NCBI GenBank assembly: GCA_029555415.1
Contig: JAKPSI010000018.1
Coordinates: 341,697-405,696, forward strand
Direction: 5' to 3'
Source of the DNA: Bacteroidota bacterium
GTDB lineage: Bacteria; Bacteroidota; Bacteroidia; Chitinophagales; Chitinophagaceae
Length of the DNA stretch: 64,000 bases
The translations under genes and the position numbers were made by a program. A model generated the notes under the pieces. The model had not been told where the DNA came from, made no database searches, and was given only the letters and a program-made list of their open reading frames with translations. Shown piece by piece: positions 60,955-64,000 of the stretch; within the stretch, counting starts at the first letter, position 1, and each line of letters starts with the position of its first letter.

Positions 60955-61587
60955 ATGCTGGAAGCGCTCCTGAAAGGACTGACCTTTGGTTTACTGCTGA
61001 GCATTTCGGTGGGCCCGGTGATTTTCTCCATCATCAAACAAAGTCTGAACAATGGCCACAAAGGCGGACTGGCCTTCATTTTCGGCGTTTCGGCCAGTGA
61101 TATCGCGCTCGTGCTGACCAGTAACGTTTTTACACAGCTTTTCGACAACATCAAAAGATACAAGACCGAAGTCGGCATTGCGGGCTGTATCTTTCTCGTC
61201 ACACTGGGCGTATACTTCCTTTTCTTCAAAAAAGTAAAAGTGAATGAAGAGGGCAAGCAGGTGTTCCTCACGCGCAAAAGGGATTATGTGAAGATCTTCA
61301 TGTCGGGCTTTCTGATGAACACGCTCAACCCCGCGGTACTCATCTTCTGGATCACTACATCCACCGCGGTCATTACACATACCATTGAACACCGGATCGT
61401 CATTTTTGTGACCTGCCTGGGCTGGATGCTCAGTACTGACATCCTGAAAGTGTTTCTGGCAGGCAGGATCCGCAACCGGCTTACGCCGCATAATATCCAT
61501 ATCATCAACCGTATCAATGGTATCATCCTGATCGTATTCGGGGTCGCACTAATATGGGGACTGATCGCTTACGGTAAAAGGATCTGA
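60955..61587 (+). CDS. LysE-family transporter
   Basis: The 210-residue inner-membrane protein has about six helices and the LysE/RhtB start LTFGLLLSISVGPVIFSIIKQSL, with a SGFLMNTLNPAVLIFWI stretch near 117-133. The family exports amino acids and small metabolites, but the Bacteroidota branch is little studied. Its position after the GH3 acyl-adenylating gene could mean export of that enzyme's amino acid conjugate, an untested idea. mtgA follows after 38 bp. Confidence 0.88.
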   Translation: MLEALLKGLTFGLLLSISVGPVIFSIIKQSLNNGHKGGLAFIFGVSASDIALVLTSNVFTQLFDNIKRYKTEVGIAGCIFLVTLGVYFLFFKKVKVNEEGKQVFLTRKRDYVKIFMSGFLMNTLNPAVLIFWITTSTAVITHTIEHRIVIFVTCLGWMLSTDILKVFLAGRIRNRLTPHNIHIINRINGIILIVFGVALIWGLIAYGKRI

Positions 61588-61625
61588 CCGCTCGCAATTT
61601 CCGCTTCAAATAGTATCTTGGGCCC

Positions 61626-62372
61626 ATGGCAAAATCAAAGCCGGCAAACGGGTCGTCTTCAAAAGGAAAAGGTCTTATGATCAGGGCCTGGCGCATCTTC
61701 AAGCGCGCCTTCATTTACCTTTTCATTTTTCAGTTCCTGTACATCATCGTGCTGCGCTGGGTAGATCCTCCATTTACCATTACACAACTGGTGAGCTGGG
61801 TGACCGGGCATGGATTGAAACGCGATTACGTGGACCGGTCCGACATCTCGCCATATGCAGGCCTGGCGGTCATTTCATCAGAAGACCAATTGTTCCCCGA
61901 TCACAGTGGCTTTGACTGGAAGAGCATCGAAAAAGCCATGGCATACAACAAACGCAAGCCTGGCAGAACAAGAGGTGCCAGCACCATCAGTCAGCAGGTC
62001 GCGAAGAATGTATTCCTCTGGCAGCATGGTGGCTGGTTCCGGAAAGGGCTGGAAGTGTATTTCACTTTCATGATCGAATTATTGTGGAATAAGCAACGCA
62101 TCCTGGAAGTATATCTCAATGTGATCGAAATGGGGGATGGTGTGTTCGGTGTGGAAGCCGCTTCTCAAAAATTCTTCAGCCACTCGGCAAGAACACTGAA
62201 CAGGCAGGAAGCGGCGCTGATCGCCGCTTGTTTACCCAATCCCAAACGACTCATCGTGAAACCCGCTTCGGGTTATGTGATGGGGCGATCGAATTTCATC
62301 ATGCGGCAAATGAGTTTCCTGGAACCCGATCCGGATATACAAAGAGTGACGGGACTTTCGCGAGGTAAATGA
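61626..62372 (+). CDS. mtgA: Monofunctional biosynthetic peptidoglycan transglycosylase
   Basis: The 248-residue protein has an N-terminal helix (about 27-44) and a GT51 domain: catalytic Glu86 in AVISSEDQLFPDHSGFDW, RGASTISQQVAKNVFLW (about 116-132) and the NVIEMGDGVFGVEAAS segment. It polymerises lipid II glycan chains without a transpeptidase domain. A run of lysines and serines precedes the helix. The family length is about 230-250. It is the last gene of the rightward GH3-LysE-mtgA run. Confidence 0.94.
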   Translation: MAKSKPANGSSSKGKGLMIRAWRIFKRAFIYLFIFQFLYIIVLRWVDPPFTITQLVSWVTGHGLKRDYVDRSDISPYAGLAVISSEDQLFPDHSGFDWKSIEKAMAYNKRKPGRTRGASTISQQVAKNVFLWQHGGWFRKGLEVYFTFMIELLWNKQRILEVYLNVIEMGDGVFGVEAASQKFFSHSARTLNRQEAALIAACLPNPKRLIVKPASGYVMGRSNFIMRQMSFLEPDPDIQRVTGLSRGK

Positions 62373-62407
62373 TAACGGTGGAACCCCAACCCATTTAGTA
62401 CGAACTT

Positions 62408-62446
62408 ATAGCTAGCAGCTAACAGCTAATAGCTATTGGCTATTAA
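62408..62446. repeat. Short AGCTA-type intergenic repeat
   Basis: A degenerate run of AGCTA-like units (TAGCTAGCAGCTAACAGC then TAATAGCTATT) ends near a perfect 10-bp palindrome AATAGCTATT (62428-62437). It lies between mtgA and the convergent glycosyltransferase gene. It is too irregular and short for a CRISPR array; similar AGCTA-rich spacers are common in Bacteroidota. Confidence 0.6.
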
Positions 62447-62455
62447 CCGGCTCCT

Positions 62456-64000
62456 TTACTCTATTACTATGTCTATCTTAGCACTATTATGTGTCGGTGT
62501 GTATATGCCCGTGTTGATGGCGAAGCGCATATAATATTTTCCGGCCGGAAGCCCGGGACTGAACCGGATCGTTTGCTCCTTTTTTTCATTCACTTGTGAT
62601 AAGCGCAGATCCGTGATCACATCTTTCAGCCAGGTCTTGCCATTGAAGAACCCGATCCGGATCGTATCATTCTGTGGCGGATGTTGCCGGATGAATGCGG
62701 CATAGTGATCCGGGATATCGAACCGTATCGTTGTTTGCATCATTCCTCCGGGATTGCATCTTAAATTTCCTTCATTCAACAGCTTCACGTCGATCTTTGC
62801 ATAAGAAGCAAAACAGGAATCGAACCTGTATTCCACGAATCCCTGCCGGTAAGGGATCGAATCCTGCATGACGAAGGGGTTTTTGATATCCAGATAGTAA
62901 GCGGGTTTACCTAAAACAGAATCTTCAAGCGGCCAGAAATTAAAATTATTCATCCGCCATTTGTACCAGTTGAGGGAGTAGGTTGGACGCCCGGTATAGA
63001 ACCAGTATTTAGATGCACGCTGATAGGAATTATTGAAAACAACCGGACGGCCCGCTGTTATTTTGTCCATCGCCTTCGGCCAGTCCTTCCAGGTATGAAA
63101 ACGGAATACGAGTCTTTTCTGCGGAATGAAATCAAATACCATGGCGAAACGCGCGAAAGTGATCAGCAACAGTGTCAGCGGCAATAAACGAAACATCCAT
63201 TTTTTCCAGGCCAGGTGTTCTTCAAGATAAAAGAACGAAAGCACGATGAGGGGTACCATCGCAGGCGATGTCCAGTTGGCCTCTGATTTACCGCGGAAAG
63301 TAGTGAGTAAAAAGAACAGATAAAAGCCGGTCATCGTAACATAAAGGGATCGCTGAAAACCGTTCTTCCATTTATACAGGAATGCGGCGGGGATCAGGAT
63401 CAGTCCGGCAAAGGGCCCGGGCAGCACGAGTTGCGCGAGGATATAATTCAAGGTGTTGCCGACCTTGTATTGATCGTTCACTTTATTTTCCGTCAAATGA
63501 TATTGTACACTCACCCAATCGTGATGGTTTTGCCATAACAAATGAGGAACAAAGAGCAGGAAAGCCAGGAAGAGTCCGGCCCACAGTGCCGGTTTTTTCA
63601 GCAGCCGCCATTGCGCGATGAGTGCGAAAAAGATCACCAGTACCGCGTGGTACTTGCTGTATAACATCAGGGCCATCACGGCACCCATCAGTGATCCGTT
63701 CAGCAGGTTCCCGTTTTCGCCAAATTTTTTGAGCAGCAGGAAGAACAACGCGGTGAAGAATAAGAGTGGTGTGTCGGGTGCAGCCATATATCCACCCAGC
63801 TGGATCAGCGCAATGGAAAGTATGATCGCATAGAACAAAAAGGGATTTTTCCGCTCTGTCAGTTTTTCAAGGATGACCACCCATCCGATACTCATCAGCA
63901 ACGGAAAAAACCGAACACCCAGTTCATTCGGGAAAATAGCGTAGCCGGCTTTGATCAGCATGGCGATCATGGGCGGATGATCGAAATAGCCCCAGTCCGG
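62456..64000 (-). CDS. ArnT/GT39-type glycosyltransferase, 5' end cut off
   Basis: The open frame continues to the right edge, reading GYFDHPPM before the first ATG (63970), so the gene starts outside the window. The YFDHPP motif is characteristic of dolichyl-phosphate-mannose-type (GT39/ArnT-like) GT-C glycosyltransferases, and about ten helices follow with a C-terminal periplasmic domain of about 150 residues. It probably transfers a polyprenyl-linked sugar to a lipid or protein at the periplasmic face. A similar enzyme is at 35976-37640. Its 3' end lies past the intergenic repeat, convergent to mtgA. Confidence 0.87.
   Translation of the reverse strand, partial: PDWGYFDHPPMIAMLIKAGYAIFPNELGVRFFPLLMSIGWVVILEKLTERKNPFLFYAIILSIALIQLGGYMAAPDTPLLFFTALFFLLLKKFGENGNLLNGSLMGAVMALMLYSKYHAVLVIFFALIAQWRLLKKPALWAGLFLAFLLFVPHLLWQNHHDWVSVQYHLTENKVNDQYKVGNTLNYILAQLVLPGPFAGLILIPAAFLYKWKNGFQRSLYVTMTGFYLFFLLTTFRGKSEANWTSPAMVPLIVLSFFYLEEHLAWKKWMFRLLPLTLLLITFARFAMVFDFIPQKRLVFRFHTWKDWPKAMDKITAGRPVVFNNSYQRASKYWFYTGRPTYSLNWYKWRMNNFNFWPLEDSVLGKPAYYLDIKNPFVMQDSIPYRQGFVEYRFDSCFASYAKIDVKLLNEGNLRCNPGGMMQTTIRFDIPDHYAAFIRQHPPQNDTIRIGFFNGKTWLKDVITDLRLSQVNEKKEQTIRFSPGLPAGKYYMRFAINTGIYTPTHNSAKIDIVIE

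Noticed and set aside
62408..62446. CRISPR array from the AGCTA repeats
   Set aside because: Units are 5-8 bases, irregular and without unique spacers, and no cas genes are nearby.

Overview
The window reads as a stretch of Bacteroidota chromosome, most likely family Chitinophagaceae. The evidence is lineage-typical proteins (an IPExxxVDY-family protein, a DUF2480 protein, an S46 dipeptidyl peptidase, a large SurA/PpiC foldase), start codons without clear Shine-Dalgarno sequences, and promoters that fit the Bacteroidota pattern TTTG-N19-TAnnTTTG (best example 42217-42247). Genes are densely packed, many couples overlap as ATGA, and GC looks mid-range except for an AT-richer islet at about 19.0-21.3 kb. 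No insertion sequence, prophage or CRISPR array was seen. Genes run off both edges: a SET-domain protein on the left and a family-39-type glycosyltransferase on the right.

0-10.4 kb: SET-domain protein, an ABC membrane domain without ATPase, mnmG and ybeY with two parS-like ParB sites between them, feoA, nadD, a chromate transporter, an M20 amidohydrolase coupled to a beta-lactamase-fold protein, and feoB. 10.4-18.8 kb: M28 peptidase with PDZ domain, IPExxxVDY protein, pterin dehydratase, a CtlX-like hydrolase, then a leftward block of secreted proteins (repeat protein, YceI, SGNH esterase) and a four-gene signalling operon (unknown protein, 7-TM protein, histidine kinase, NarL-type regulator). 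18.8-21.6 kb: a divergent islet of three genes of unknown function ending at tRNA-Phe.

21.6-38.7 kb: recQ; kdsD and manC (KDO and GDP-mannose supply); VOC, exonuclease, RidA and MmcQ genes; a large unknown secreted protein; a tocopherol-cyclase-family protein; methionine aminotransferase; an EamA transporter; a complete arsenic cassette arsR-arsM-acr3-arsC; an ArnT-like glycosyltransferase; nadA. 38.65-39.18 kb is gene-free, AT-rich and dense in DnaA-box-like sequences, a candidate replication origin.

39.2-64 kb: TonB-domain protein, DPP11-like peptidase, PpiD-like foldase, DUF2480, corA, kdsB, a sterol-desaturase-family protein, dnaN, a YbjN-like protein followed by a cytoplasmic protease/zinc-ribbon/YbjN-like fusion, recX, an LpxR-like gene, an omega-amidase-like nitrilase, an S41 peptidase, thiL, suhB, a GT2/degenerate sugar-transferase fusion, a GH3-family protein, a LysE exporter, mtgA and a partial glycosyltransferase.

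The parS-like pair, the DnaA-box cluster and dnaN within about 46 kb of one another suggest the window lies at or near the chromosomal origin. The other themes are envelope and LPS biogenesis (kdsD, kdsB, manC, LpxR, glycosyltransferases, mtgA), metal and arsenic handling (feoA, feoB, corA, chrA, ars) and peptide turnover (M20, M28, S41, S46).
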